Assembly (NCBI GenBank): GCA_902588965.1
Contig: CACIRD010000004.1
Span: 124,001 to 188,000 of the forward strand
From: an uncultured Pelagibacteraceae bacterium
GTDB lineage: Bacteria; Pseudomonadota; Alphaproteobacteria; Pelagibacterales; Pelagibacteraceae
Length of the DNA: 64,000 nucleotides
Direction of reading: 5' to 3'
The notes under the pieces are model-generated. The model was not told the DNA's origin, ran no database searches, and worked only from the letters and a program-made list of their open reading frames with translations. The position numbers were made by a program, and so were the translations under genes. How positions within the stretch are numbered: position 1 is the stretch's first letter; each line of letters begins with the position of its first letter. Of the stretch, positions 8,445-18,886 are shown piece by piece.

Positions 8445-10672
8445 TAAAAAGTTGTGCCTATATTAAAACGGAAAGTTTCTGTTTTATCTGTTTCTGCTTT
8501 TGAAAGTGGTTGTGCAATAGAAAAATTAAGTGGTCCTATAACTGTAAACCAATCAACACTTATGCCTGCAGAAGTCCTTAATTGTGATTTATCTAAAGAA
8601 CTATCGTAATCAACACCCCATACATTGGCAGCATCAAAGAATAATTGAAAATCTATTTGTTCAAGATTAGCACCAAACTCGGGCAATGTTGTTGATGCGT
8701 TAAAAACAGCTGTATGATTTCCTCCTATAAAATCTCCAGTATCCATTGGCCCAACTTTTCCAACTTGAAAACCTCTTAGTTTTTTTGATGGAATATAAAG
8801 TCGCTGTGAAATCCTAACATCGTCTCCTGATAGAGAATTTATTGTTCTGCCTGTAAAAGATAATCTTGTGACTACATCGCTGATTTGATTAAAAGTTGTA
8901 TATTCATAACCATTTACAAATGCATAATCATCAGAAATTAGTGGAATTCTTTGGTTAAATTTACTTTTAAAACCATCGGTAGTTTGAAATCTTTGATTTC
9001 TTTTATCTAACTCTAAACCATATGAAAAACTTGTATCAAAATATGATCCCTCTTGTTTTTTTAATTTGGCAGATGCGTCCTGATTTGTATCCAGGGATTC
9101 AAAAAAGCTTGAGATTCTTGGGCTGAAATAAATATCATCATATTGTTCCCATGCTGATCCTAATGAAAAACCTGTTTTTTTGGTCTCATATCCATAGTTA
9201 GTCATTCTATCAGTCACGCTACTTTCAACGCTTGCGGATAATGCTTTATCTGTATAATTCCAATTAGGGTTCGTTACAGAAAATAATCCTCTAACAACCT
9301 CTTCGTTAATTCTAATATTGGTATCTAACTGGATATTTTTACCCATAAAATTATTTTCTTTTACGCCGAAACCAATCGTTCCTCCTTGGGTACCTGCGCC
9401 TGCCGCAGCACTAATTTCACCTGTTGGTTTTTCTTCTACAGTTATGTCTAAAACCTTCTTATTATCCTCAATAGTACTCAATTCATAATCAACAGACGAA
9501 AATATGTTTAATGCCTTCAAATTATTTATGGACTTAGCTAGTAGTAATTTATTGAAAGGATCACCTTCATCAACTACCACATTGTCTCTTATGACTTTTT
9601 CTTCGGTAATATTATTTCCAAATACATTTATTCTAGTTAAATATTGTTTATCAAACTCTTTTATTTCAAAAACTAATTCTAATTTGTTATCATCTTCAAT
9701 TTTCTCTTTAAACGATGCATCAATAAATTCATAATCATTTCTTAATGATAATTTTTCAACTTCTTTTGCTATCTTTTTTAATTTATTTAATGAATATAGT
9801 TCACCTTCAATTTTTTTTAATCTTTTTATAATAGGTTCAAAATCTTTCTGGTCATAATCAATAGGCAAATCTAACTTAGCACTGTCAACTACAAATTTAG
9901 GTCCTGCGGTGATATTATAAGTCAACTTAAAGTCGTTTTTATCTGTATACTCAATAAAATTATCTATTATGTTTACTTGGTAATGACCTTTGTTTAAATA
10001 GTAATTTCTTAACAGTCTTTTATCAAGATTGATAGTTTCTGGATTTATATATTTTCTCCTACTAAGAAATTTCCAAAATCGAGACTCCTCACTTGCTATT
10101 ATATTTCTAAGGATTCTAGCCTTGTAATATTTATCACCAATAAATTCAATTTCTCTTATATATGCTCTTTTTCCTATAGTAATATCAAAAATTAATTCAA
10201 CAGTATTGTTGTTATTTTCAATTATTTTATTACTTACGTCTGAAAAATAATATCCTGAGTTTTTAAGAATTTTTTTTATTCTATTTACATCTGATCTTAA
10301 ATTATTTTCTACAAATGGATTTTTTTCTTTCGACAACAAATGTTTTTTTAATTTTTCAACAAGTTCATTTTTTTTTATTCCATTTACTGTTATTTCTTGG
10401 ATTATTTTATTTTCAATAACGTCTATAATTAAAATTCCATTTTCTACTTCTAATGAAACATTTGAAAAGAAATTTGTATTATAAAGTTCTTTAATTATTT
10501 CATTCAAATCGTTTTGGGAATAGTCTTTACCTTTTTCAATATTAGAAAAAACTAATATTGCTTCTTTTGAAATTCTGTCATTATTAATTACTTTTATATC
10601 ATTTATAACCTCTCCATATGTTTTAAATGATGAAATTAAAAGAAATATTATGGTTAAAAGAATTTTACGCAT
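8444..10672 (-). CDS. bamA: Outer membrane protein assembly factor BamA
   Basis: N-terminal POTRA repeats, C-terminal beta-barrel ending in aromatic (FRFNIGTTF). Confidence 0.95.
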   Translation of the reverse strand: MRKILLTIIFLLISSFKTYGEVINDIKVINNDRISKEAILVFSNIEKGKDYSQNDLNEIIKELYNTNFFSNVSLEVENGILIIDVIENKIIQEITVNGIKKNELVEKLKKHLLSKEKNPFVENNLRSDVNRIKKILKNSGYYFSDVSNKIIENNNNTVELIFDITIGKRAYIREIEFIGDKYYKARILRNIIASEESRFWKFLSRRKYINPETINLDKRLLRNYYLNKGHYQVNIIDNFIEYTDKNDFKLTYNITAGPKFVVDSAKLDLPIDYDQKDFEPIIKRLKKIEGELYSLNKLKKIAKEVEKLSLRNDYEFIDASFKEKIEDDNKLELVFEIKEFDKQYLTRINVFGNNITEEKVIRDNVVVDEGDPFNKLLLAKSINNLKALNIFSSVDYELSTIEDNKKVLDITVEEKPTGEISAAAGAGTQGGTIGFGVKENNFMGKNIQLDTNIRINEEVVRGLFSVTNPNWNYTDKALSASVESSVTDRMTNYGYETKKTGFSLGSAWEQYDDIYFSPRISSFFESLDTNQDASAKLKKQEGSYFDTSFSYGLELDKRNQRFQTTDGFKSKFNQRIPLISDDYAFVNGYEYTTFNQISDVVTRLSFTGRTINSLSGDDVRISQRLYIPSKKLRGFQVGKVGPMDTGDFIGGNHTAVFNASTTLPEFGANLEQIDFQLFFDAANVWGVDYDSSLDKSQLRTSAGISVDWFTVIGPLNFSIAQPLSKAETDKTETFRFNIGTTF

Positions 10673-11846
10673 TGTGAACGGATCTTACACATAAAGTCCT
10701 AGTTTTCAATCTCACATATTTATTTAGATTTGATATTTGATTGAAATTTAAAGGTTTTCTGGATCTCAACTTTTTAAATTCTTCCAATTTCATAATCATA
10801 ATGAGTTTTTTTGATATATCTAAAAAATTAATTTTTTTGTTTAAAAATAAGTCAACTAATTCGTCATTTGCACTGACCAGGACTGTTTCATACAACGTGT
10901 CTTTATCGTTTGATAAATATTTAAGAATATCAATTGTTTCGAACTGCTTTATGTTAACATTTGACAATTTTAAATTATTAATTTTTTTAAAATTAAGTGG
11001 GGAACTTGGTATGGTCTTATTAGTATTATAATAAATAGAGTTAAAAATAGGTATCTTCATATCTGTGTCGTGAATCAGTATTTTTGTTAAACCATTTTTA
11101 AACTTTACTATTGCATGCACATAAGAATCTGGATGAAGTAAAATTTCAAAATCATTCATATTTAAATTAAATATTTTTTTAGCCTCAATAACTTCAAAAA
11201 TTTTATTAACTAAGGTTGCCGAATCTATAGAGATTTTTTTTCCCATGCTCCAATTGGGGTGTTTGATTGCATCTCTAGGTTTAATTTTATTTAGTCTACT
11301 TTTTTTAATATTTAAAAAAGGTCCACCCGAAGCTGTTATATAAATTTTATCAATTTTATTAGTATTATTTTTTATTAATGACCATATTGAGAAGTGCTCA
11401 GAATCGACAGGTATAAAGTTAGTTTTATATTTTGTTAAATTTTTTTTTATTAAATTCCAACCACATATTATTGCTTCTTTGTTCGCTATAGCAATAACCT
11501 TGGTAAACTTAATGATATCTAATGTGGGTTGTAATCCATTAAAACTGCTCAAAGCACTCATTGTGTAATCAATTTTACCTTTAAAAATTTTATTAAAATT
11601 TTTGTAATTATTAAAAATTTTTATTTTTTTATTTTTATTTATTTTTAAAAACTTTAAATATTTATTATGACTAGTAATAATTAAATTTTTTGGTTTTAGT
11701 AATTTAATTTGTTTTGATATTTCTTTTATGTTTTTATTGGTTGATAGCAAAATAACATTAAAGTCTTTTTTATTTTTTTTAATAACCGAAACTGTAGATC
11801 TGCCTATAGACCCTGTTGAACCTAATATAGCAATTTTTTTTTTCAT
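10665..11846 (-). CDS. dxr: 1-deoxy-D-xylulose 5-phosphate reductoisomerase
   Basis: ILGSTGSIG, ANKEAII, PVDSEHFSIW, HPNWSMGKKISIDSATLVNK motifs. Confidence 0.95.
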   Translation of the reverse strand: MKKKIAILGSTGSIGRSTVSVIKKNKKDFNVILLSTNKNIKEISKQIKLLKPKNLIITSHNKYLKFLKINKNKKIKIFNNYKNFNKIFKGKIDYTMSALSSFNGLQPTLDIIKFTKVIAIANKEAIICGWNLIKKNLTKYKTNFIPVDSEHFSIWSLIKNNTNKIDKIYITASGGPFLNIKKSRLNKIKPRDAIKHPNWSMGKKISIDSATLVNKIFEVIEAKKIFNLNMNDFEILLHPDSYVHAIVKFKNGLTKILIHDTDMKIPIFNSIYYNTNKTIPSSPLNFKKINNLKLSNVNIKQFETIDILKYLSNDKDTLYETVLVSANDELVDLFLNKKINFLDISKKLIMIMKLEEFKKLRSRKPLNFNQISNLNKYVRLKTRTLCVRSVHNA

Positions 11847-12496
11847 AAATTTAAATACAAGTATGCAAAAGGTACTGCTAAAATCATACCATCTAACCTA
11901 TCAAGCAAACCGCCATGGCCAGGAATTATTTTACCAGTATTCTTAACTTTAGCTATTCTTTTAAAAAATGAAATTGATATGTCGCCTAATTGACTTGATA
12001 TAGAAACTAAAATTATAAAAATATAATTTTCCAAAGAGTAAATATTTGTTTCAAATACATAAAAATTTTTATTTAAAAGATTCTGATTAAAAAAAATTAC
12101 CAAAATAATCGACAATAAAACACCACCAAAGAATCCGGAATAAGTTTTATTTGGACTTATTTTGGTTAATTTTGGTCCTTTAAGTAATTTTCCAATAGAA
12201 TAACCGCCTATATCGGTTGAGACACATATTAGAATTACAATCAAAAACTCTATTAATCCATTCTCTAAATTTCCTCTTAGTAGATAAGCTGAAAAAAAAG
12301 ATAATTTTATAAATATCAAACCTGGTATTAAAAATAAACTATTGCTTGTTAGCTTTACCCATTCATAAAGACAAATTAATAAAACAAAAATTATAAAAAA
12401 AGTAAAATAGTATGAGCCTTTGATAATAAAAAATAAAAATAATGGTATAATAATAATTGAACTTAACAGTCGTTTTAAAAATTCTGATTTAATCAT
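11843..12496 (-). CDS. cdsA: Phosphatidate cytidylyltransferase
   Basis: Polytopic membrane protein; GQLGDI-like SQLGDISISFFKR..PGHGGLLDRLDGM signature. Confidence 0.93.
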   Translation of the reverse strand: MIKSEFLKRLLSSIIIIPLFLFFIIKGSYYFTFFIIFVLLICLYEWVKLTSNSLFLIPGLIFIKLSFFSAYLLRGNLENGLIEFLIVILICVSTDIGGYSIGKLLKGPKLTKISPNKTYSGFFGGVLLSIILVIFFNQNLLNKNFYVFETNIYSLENYIFIILVSISSQLGDISISFFKRIAKVKNTGKIIPGHGGLLDRLDGMILAVPFAYLYLNL

Positions 12497-13167
12497 ATTT
12501 TACCAAAATTTCTTTTTATTTTTTTAAATTCTCTTAATATACGATTATAATCTTTTCCATTAAAATCAGGCCATAGTTTTTTTTCAAAAAATAGCTCGGT
12601 ATATGCCATTTGCCACAATAAAAAATTACTAAGTCTTTTAGTATCTCCAGTTCTTATAAGAATTTCTGGATCGGGTATATTTTTGGTGAATAAATTATCT
12701 TCTAAATTTTTAATGCTTATTTTTAGTCTTTTTTTTTTAAGTTTTTTGATTGAGTAAATTAATTCACTTTTCGACCCATAATTTAAGGCTAAATTTACTT
12801 GTAGTTTTTTATTATTTGAAGTTTTTGCTTCTGCTTTTTTTAGTTCGCTATTTAATTTATTTGAAAAAACTTTTGTTCCCAATATTTTAAGTTTAATTTC
12901 ATTTTTATCAAATTCATTTATTTTACTTAATAAAAATTTTTGAAGTAAACTTAATAAAAAGTTAATCTCTTTTTTGGGCCTTCTCCAGTTTTCAGTAGAA
13001 AATGCAAATAAAGTTAAATACTTAATTTTGTTTTTAATAGTTTCAGCAATAATTTTTTCTACCGTTCTAAGTCCAGCCTCATGACCTAAGTTTCTTGATT
13101 TTTTGTTTTTCAAACCCCAACGGCCATTTCCATCCATTATTATGGCCACATGTTTAATTGGGTTCAT
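12493..13167 (-). CDS. uppS: Undecaprenyl diphosphate synthase
   Basis: HVAIIMDGNGRW, FSTENWRRP, RTGDTKRLSNFLLWQMAYTEL. Confidence 0.95.
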   Translation of the reverse strand: MNPIKHVAIIMDGNGRWGLKNKKSRNLGHEAGLRTVEKIIAETIKNKIKYLTLFAFSTENWRRPKKEINFLLSLLQKFLLSKINEFDKNEIKLKILGTKVFSNKLNSELKKAEAKTSNNKKLQVNLALNYGSKSELIYSIKKLKKKRLKISIKNLEDNLFTKNIPDPEILIRTGDTKRLSNFLLWQMAYTELFFEKKLWPDFNGKDYNRILREFKKIKRNFGKI

Positions 13168-13715
13168 ATTGTCATTATTTCTTTTTCTTTTGATGTCACT
13201 TTTTCATCAATAATTTTTATATGTTGGTCTGTAAAATTTTGAATATTTTTCTCCTGTTTCTTCTCCTCATCTTCACTTAACTCTTTTTTTTTAAGTAAAT
13301 TTTTCAAATCCTCATTCGCCTCTCTTCTTATATTTCTTATTGAAATTTTACATTTTTCACCCATAGATTTTATCATTTTTTTCATTTCATTTCTTCTTTC
13401 TTCGCTTAAATTTGGCACAGGCAGTCTAACAAGTTGTCCGTCTATTTGTGGATTTAGTCCTAATTCTGATTTTTTAATTGCTGAGTCTATTAATGTAACA
13501 TTGTTAAGATCCCAAACTTGAATATTTATCATTCGGGGTTCGGGTGTAGTTATTGTGCCTAGTTGATTTATTGGCATTTTTTGCCCATAAACATCTACCT
13601 TAACTAAATCCAACATATTTGCATTAGCCCTGCCTGTTCTTAATGATCCTAATTCTTTGTTGAACACTTCGATAGTTTTATCCATTTTCTGAGCATATAT
13701 TTTTTGGTTAAACAT
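13164..13715 (-). CDS. frr: Ribosome recycling factor
   Basis: LRTGRANANMLDLVKVDVYG, PEPRMINIQVWD, RRNEMKKM. Confidence 0.96.
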   Translation of the reverse strand: MFNQKIYAQKMDKTIEVFNKELGSLRTGRANANMLDLVKVDVYGQKMPINQLGTITTPEPRMINIQVWDLNNVTLIDSAIKKSELGLNPQIDGQLVRLPVPNLSEERRNEMKKMIKSMGEKCKISIRNIRREANEDLKNLLKKKELSEDEEKKQEKNIQNFTDQHIKIIDEKVTSKEKEIMTI

Positions 13716-14567
13716 TTATTCCCCAATTTTTAATCTGTAAAAATCTTTTATTTTTAAATCTGGTATATTTAGTTCTTTTAAAATTTCATTAACTTTCTTT
13801 TTTGGCTCCATTACCCAGGGTTGGTTTAATAGGCTATTATCTTCTTTGAATTTATTTATTTTACCGAAAGATATTTTTTTTACAATTTCATCAGGCTTAC
13901 CAGAATTCTTTAATTCCTCAGTAATAAGTTCTTGTTCTTTTTTTAATATTTCACTATCTATACCTGAACTTTCAAGAGCTATTGGGCTTGAAGCAGCTAC
14001 ATGCATCGCTAACTGTTTACCAAATGAATTTAGATTTTCAGAATTATTTTTTGTTTGTAAAGAAATAATAACTGCTAATTTTGATAAATTATCTTTAACT
14101 ACAGTATGTAAATATGTAAAATTTTCTGAATCTTTATGTGAAATAGTTTTTGATCTACCAATGGTTATTTTCTCTCCAATTTTTGCAATTATAGATACAA
14201 TATTTTCATCAACAGTTTTTGAATTTTTCATTTTTGTTTTTTTAAGTTTTTCATTATCAGAGTCGCAATGATTATTAAGCTCGCTTATTTCTTTAACAAA
14301 ATTTATAAAATCTTCATTTTTGGCTACAAAATCTGTTTCACAATTTACTTCTATTACAGATGTTTTTTTATTATCTCCACTTATTGCTACTACTCCTTCG
14401 TTAGCCACTCTAGACATTTTTTTTGAAGCCTTAGAAATACCTTTAACTCTTAAATTTTCTACAGCTTTATCAAGATCACCGTTTGACTCTTGTATTGCTG
14501 AATTGCAGTCTTTAAAACCTGCTCCAGTGAGCTTTCTTAATTTCTTTATTTTTTCTACGTCACTCAT
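13716..14567 (-). CDS. tsf: Elongation factor Ts
   Basis: [34 protein letters not shown]-like, HVAASSP. Confidence 0.96.
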   Translation of the reverse strand: MSDVEKIKKLRKLTGAGFKDCNSAIQESNGDLDKAVENLRVKGISKASKKMSRVANEGVVAISGDNKKTSVIEVNCETDFVAKNEDFINFVKEISELNNHCDSDNEKLKKTKMKNSKTVDENIVSIIAKIGEKITIGRSKTISHKDSENFTYLHTVVKDNLSKLAVIISLQTKNNSENLNSFGKQLAMHVAASSPIALESSGIDSEILKKEQELITEELKNSGKPDEIVKKISFGKINKFKEDNSLLNQPWVMEPKKKVNEILKELNIPDLKIKDFYRLKIGE

Positions 14568-14570
14568 GAT

Positions 14571-15350
14571 TTAGTTTTTTTTTTGAGCTGACTCTTCTTT
14601 ATCTGGGCTTTTTTCTACTTGGGTTTTTGGTTTATCTTTATTCTCATTTTCAACGGAAATATTTGAATCTTTCTTAGCATTTTCAATAGTTTCTTTAATG
14701 AGCGTACAATAAAGATCTATTGATCTTCTAGCATCATCATTGCCCGGTATTGGAAAATCTATACCCTCCGGATCTGAATTTGTATCAAGTATTGCTATAA
14801 TTGGAATTCCAAGTTTTAATGACTCTTTTATAGCTAATGACTCATAATTTGTATCAATTACAAAAACTAAATCAGGTATTTTTTTCATTTGAGAAATACC
14901 ACCTAATGATCTTTGCAATTTATCTCTTTGTATACCCATTTTTAAAAGTTCTTTTTTTGTAAAACCACGATTTTCTGAAACTAAATCTATATTTAGTCTT
15001 TCTAATTTTTTAATTGAATTTGATATTGTGCCCCAATTGGTCAGCATACCTCCTAACCACCTATAATTTACAAAATACTGATCTGTCTCTTTTGCTAGTT
15101 CAGCAATAGCTTCTGATGCTTGTTTCTTTGTAGATATAAATAAAATTTTACCATTACTTGCTATAGTTTGGTAAATTTTTTGAAGTGCCATGTTCGCTAA
15201 TTCTAATGTTTGTGTAAGGTCTATAATGTGTATTGCGTCTCTTTTTCCAAAAATATATTTCTTCATTTTTGGATTCCATCTAAGTGTTTTATGTCCAAGA
15301 TGGACACCTGCTTCTAATAATTGTTGAATTGTTATATTTGGTATCTTCAT
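14571..15350 (-). CDS. rpsB: 30S ribosomal protein S2
   Basis: LLEAGVHLGHKTLRWNPKMKKYIFG, NYRWLGGMLTNW. Confidence 0.97.
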   Translation of the reverse strand: MKIPNITIQQLLEAGVHLGHKTLRWNPKMKKYIFGKRDAIHIIDLTQTLELANMALQKIYQTIASNGKILFISTKKQASEAIAELAKETDQYFVNYRWLGGMLTNWGTISNSIKKLERLNIDLVSENRGFTKKELLKMGIQRDKLQRSLGGISQMKKIPDLVFVIDTNYESLAIKESLKLGIPIIAILDTNSDPEGIDFPIPGNDDARRSIDLYCTLIKETIENAKKDSNISVENENKDKPKTQVEKSPDKEESAQKKN

Positions 15351-15358
15351 ATTTTTTC

Positions 15359-15419
15359 CCGGTTATGCCACCACAATTATTTCCATTTAAGGACCGGAGG
15401 TATAAAACCACAAATTGTG
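15359..15419 (-). promoter_or_regulatory. Candidate structured rpsB 5' leader (possible S2 autoregulatory element)
   Basis: Two interlocking complementary pairs: ccggt 15359-15363 with accgg 15393-15397, and cacaatt 15372-15378 with aattgtg 15413-15419; lies 8-70 nt upstream of the rpsB ATG. Confidence 0.5.
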
Positions 15420-15475
15420 TGCGTATTAATTTACGGGATATTTACAATTATATAGAAATTTAAACAAGTATTTTT

Positions 15476-18400
15476 TTAAGAAATATATGTGGAAATACCT
15501 TGGTTTTTTAGTAAATTTAAGTGTTTACGGTCAACAAATCTCTTATTTTTTAAATTAAAAATATATTTATTCTTTTCATCTTTTATTTTAATCTTCACCT
15601 CAGTATTGCCTGATTTAGATAAAATTTTCTCAATCATTTCTATTGATTTTTGATTGTCTATAAAAATCTCTACATTAGAAATTGGTTTATTTAACAAATT
15701 TTTTAATGATGCGATTTTTTTAACATTTATTCTCTTAAATCGATTATTTTCATCTGAAATATTTTTTGTGAGAGTTAATATTAATGAATTTCCATCTTTT
15801 AAAATTTCTCTATTAATTTCTAGCAAATCTGAAAAGATAAATATCTCGAAAACAGAACTTAAATCTGTAAGTTTGACTATAGCATATGAGTTGCCTTTTT
15901 GTGTTTTTTTTTCCTGAATTTTTAAGATTGTTCCTGAAACATTGGTATCCTTTGAGTTTTTTAAATGAATAAATTCATTAAAGTTAACAATTTTATAGTC
16001 TTCAAAAATTTCTTTATACTGATTCAGTGGATGGTCTGAAATAAAAAAACCCACTGACTCAAATTCTTTTGCCAATCTTTCTTCTATTTCCCAATCTTTG
16101 TCAATTTTGATTATATCTTCATCATTTTCTTCATTTAATTCAAATAAATCTTCTTGGTTAGCAATTTTATTTTCAAAAATTTTTTTCGATTTTGTAATCA
16201 AATTTGGTATCGACTCAAAAACTGATTTTCTATTATTGTTAATTTGATCAAATGCTCCTGCCTTTACTAATCCCTCTAGTTGAAGTTTATTTATGTCTTT
16301 TGGGTCAACTCTTTTAATAAAATTCAAAATTGATGTGTATTTTCCGTTTTTAACACGTTCTTTTACTATATTTGATACTGCTTCATAACCCACGTTTTTT
16401 ATACCGCCCAGAGCATAATAAAAATTTTTATCATCTGATTTAAAATCTGCGAAAGAACTATTAATATCAGGTCTGATAATATTGATATTCAGTCTTTTAA
16501 TTTCTTCATAGAACTCGCTTAATTTATTTTGGCTTGAAATATCCATTGTCATTGATGCTGAAAAGAATTCATTTGAATAGTAAGTTTTTAAATAAGCAGT
16601 TTGGTAAGCGATTATTGCATATGCTGCTGCATGACTTTTGTTAAACCCATATTCAGCAAATGGCTCTATTTTTAAAAAAATGCTTGCTGCTACGTCTTTT
16701 TTTATTCCATTTTTAACAGCTCCATCAATAAATCTCATTTTTTGTTTTTCTAGTTCAGATCTCTTTTTTTTACCCATAGCTCTTCTTAAAATGTCAGCCT
16801 CACCTGCTGAAAACCCAGATAGTCTTTGGGCTATTTGCATTACTTGTTCTTGATAAATAATTACTCCATAGGTTGGTTTTAATATTTCCTCTAAAAGCGG
16901 ATGAAGATAATCCGGTTGCTGTCTTCCATGCTTGCAATCATTATAAATGGGTATGTTCGCCATGGGTCCTGGTCTGTACAAAGCTACTAATGCTATAATA
17001 TCTTCTAAATGATTTGGTTTCATTTGCATCAATGCTTCTTTCATTCCAGCGCTTTCAAGCTGAAATAAACCTACAGTATGTCCCTTTGAAAGTAATTCAA
17101 AAACTTTTTGATCTTCATAGCTTATTTGATCTAAAGAAAATTTTTTATTTTTTTGGTTTACCAATTTTTCAGTCTTATCAATAACTGTGAGGGTTTTTAA
17201 ACCTAGAAAATCAAATTTGATTAAACCTGCATTTTCTGCTGAATACATATCAAATTGAGTAGAAGGTAGTATTAAGTTTGCTGAAGAGTCTTTGTATAAA
17301 GGCACCGTGTCGGTAAGTTTTTTATCAGAAATAACAACTCCAGCAGCATGTGTAGCAAAATTTCTATTTAGTCCTTCAAGTTTAAGAGATAGTTCTGCTA
17401 ATTTTTTAACTCTTGTGTCTTCTTTAATTAGTTTTTGTAATCTTGGTTCGTTATTTATACAATCTGTTAAACTTTGTGGTCTTGAAGGGTCGAAAGGTAT
17501 CATTTTAGATATACTGTCGACAAATCCATAAGGAAGACCCAAAACTCTTCCAACATCTCTAATAACCATTCTTGCTTTTAATTTTCCAAATGTGTTGATG
17601 TGAGCTACGCTATTTTTGTACTTTTTTGTGAGATAGTTAAATACTAAGTCTCTTTTTTCTTCACAAAAATCAATATCAAAGTCTGGCATTGAAATTCTAT
17701 CTGGATTCAAAAATCTTTCGAATATTAAGTTAAATTTAATTGGATCAACATCAGTTATTAATAAAGACCATGCCACAAGAGATCCTGCTCCCGACCCTCT
17801 TCCTGGTCCAACAGGAATTTGATTATTTTTTGCCCATTTAATATAGTCAGAAACAATTAAAAAATAACTTGAATACTTCATTTCGATTATAATTTTTAAC
17901 TCATGCTCTAATCTATCTTTATATTTTTTAAATTTTACGCTTTTATCTAATTCAGAAAGATTAATTTTAAATAATTTACTAAATTTTTCTTTTAATCCTG
18001 ATACAGACTCATTAATTAAAGTTTGATCAGCATTTCCATATTTATCTGAGCTGATATTTGGAAGAACTGGTTTAGAGTATTTAGGTCTAAAATTTAGTCT
18101 ATAAATAATATTATAGTTATTTTCAAGTGCTTCTGGTAAATCAAAAAATAATTTTTTCATTTCATCATCAGATTTAAGATAGTGTTGATTAGAAAATTTT
18201 ATCCTATTCTTTTCATTGACGTATGTTTTGTTACCAATGCAAATTAACGCATCGTGTGCTTCATGCATATCTTTATTTATATAAAAAACTTCATTACTTG
18301 CGATGATTGGTATAGAAAGCTCTTTTGATATGTTTAAATTAAATTTTTCAAAACTTTTTTCATTTGGGTCTCCATGTCGTTGGATCTCTATATAAAAATT

Positions 18401-18886
18401 ATCTAAAAATTTTTCTTTTAATAAATTATAAATATCTTTTATTTCTGATAATTTTCCTTTGTTAAACAAATTGCCATTTAAACCAGTAATTTGTCCTGAT
18501 AGCACAATTATACCTTTTCCTAATTTAACAAGATCTTCAATTTTACAATGTGGGCTAGTCAAGTTGTCATTGCCTAAATAAGATTTTGAGGATAGTTCAA
18601 TTATACTTTTATAACCAAGTTCTGATTTAGCAATTAGAGGAATAAGACCAATTTCGTCTCCATATTTAAAATTTATTTGTGTACCAATTATGGGCTGTGA
18701 ACCTGATTTAGAAATATTTTCTGAAAATTCTAGTGCACCACATAAATTTAATGTATCTGATATACCAGCAGAAATTACTTTATTTTTTTTACAAAATTCA
18801 GATATTTGATCTATTTTAGCTGCACCTTCGCAAATTGAATACTGGGTGTGAATTTTAATATGATTAAATTTTTCAAATTTTTCCAT
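15476..18886 (-). CDS. dnaE: DNA polymerase III alpha subunit; start likely MEKFEKFNHIKIHTQYSI
   Basis: PHP domain start, GPGRGSGAGSLVAW, MPDFDIDFCEEKRD, FNKSHAAAYA. Confidence 0.96.
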   Translation of the reverse strand: MEKFEKFNHIKIHTQYSICEGAAKIDQISEFCKKNKVISAGISDTLNLCGALEFSENISKSGSQPIIGTQINFKYGDEIGLIPLIAKSELGYKSIIELSSKSYLGNDNLTSPHCKIEDLVKLGKGIIVLSGQITGLNGNLFNKGKLSEIKDIYNLLKEKFLDNFYIEIQRHGDPNEKSFEKFNLNISKELSIPIIASNEVFYINKDMHEAHDALICIGNKTYVNEKNRIKFSNQHYLKSDDEMKKLFFDLPEALENNYNIIYRLNFRPKYSKPVLPNISSDKYGNADQTLINESVSGLKEKFSKLFKINLSELDKSVKFKKYKDRLEHELKIIIEMKYSSYFLIVSDYIKWAKNNQIPVGPGRGSGAGSLVAWSLLITDVDPIKFNLIFERFLNPDRISMPDFDIDFCEEKRDLVFNYLTKKYKNSVAHINTFGKLKARMVIRDVGRVLGLPYGFVDSISKMIPFDPSRPQSLTDCINNEPRLQKLIKEDTRVKKLAELSLKLEGLNRNFATHAAGVVISDKKLTDTVPLYKDSSANLILPSTQFDMYSAENAGLIKFDFLGLKTLTVIDKTEKLVNQKNKKFSLDQISYEDQKVFELLSKGHTVGLFQLESAGMKEALMQMKPNHLEDIIALVALYRPGPMANIPIYNDCKHGRQQPDYLHPLLEEILKPTYGVIIYQEQVMQIAQRLSGFSAGEADILRRAMGKKKRSELEKQKMRFIDGAVKNGIKKDVAASIFLKIEPFAEYGFNKSHAAAYAIIAYQTAYLKTYYSNEFFSASMTMDISSQNKLSEFYEEIKRLNINIIRPDINSSFADFKSDDKNFYYALGGIKNVGYEAVSNIVKERVKNGKYTSILNFIKRVDPKDINKLQLEGLVKAGAFDQINNNRKSVFESIPNLITKSKKIFENKIANQEDLFELNEENDEDIIKIDKDWEIEERLAKEFESVGFFISDHPLNQYKEIFEDYKIVNFNEFIHLKNSKDTNVSGTILKIQEKKTQKGNSYAIVKLTDLSSVFEIFIFSDLLEINREILKDGNSLILTLTKNISDENNRFKRINVKKIASLKNLLNKPISNVEIFIDNQKSIEMIEKILSKSGNTEVKIKIKDEKNKYIFNLKNKRFVDRKHLNLLKNQGISTYIS

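Noticed and set aside
11590-11660. A/T homopolymer-rich low-complexity stretch
   Set aside because: Lies inside dxr encoding Lys/Asn/Ile runs; expected in a very AT-rich genome.
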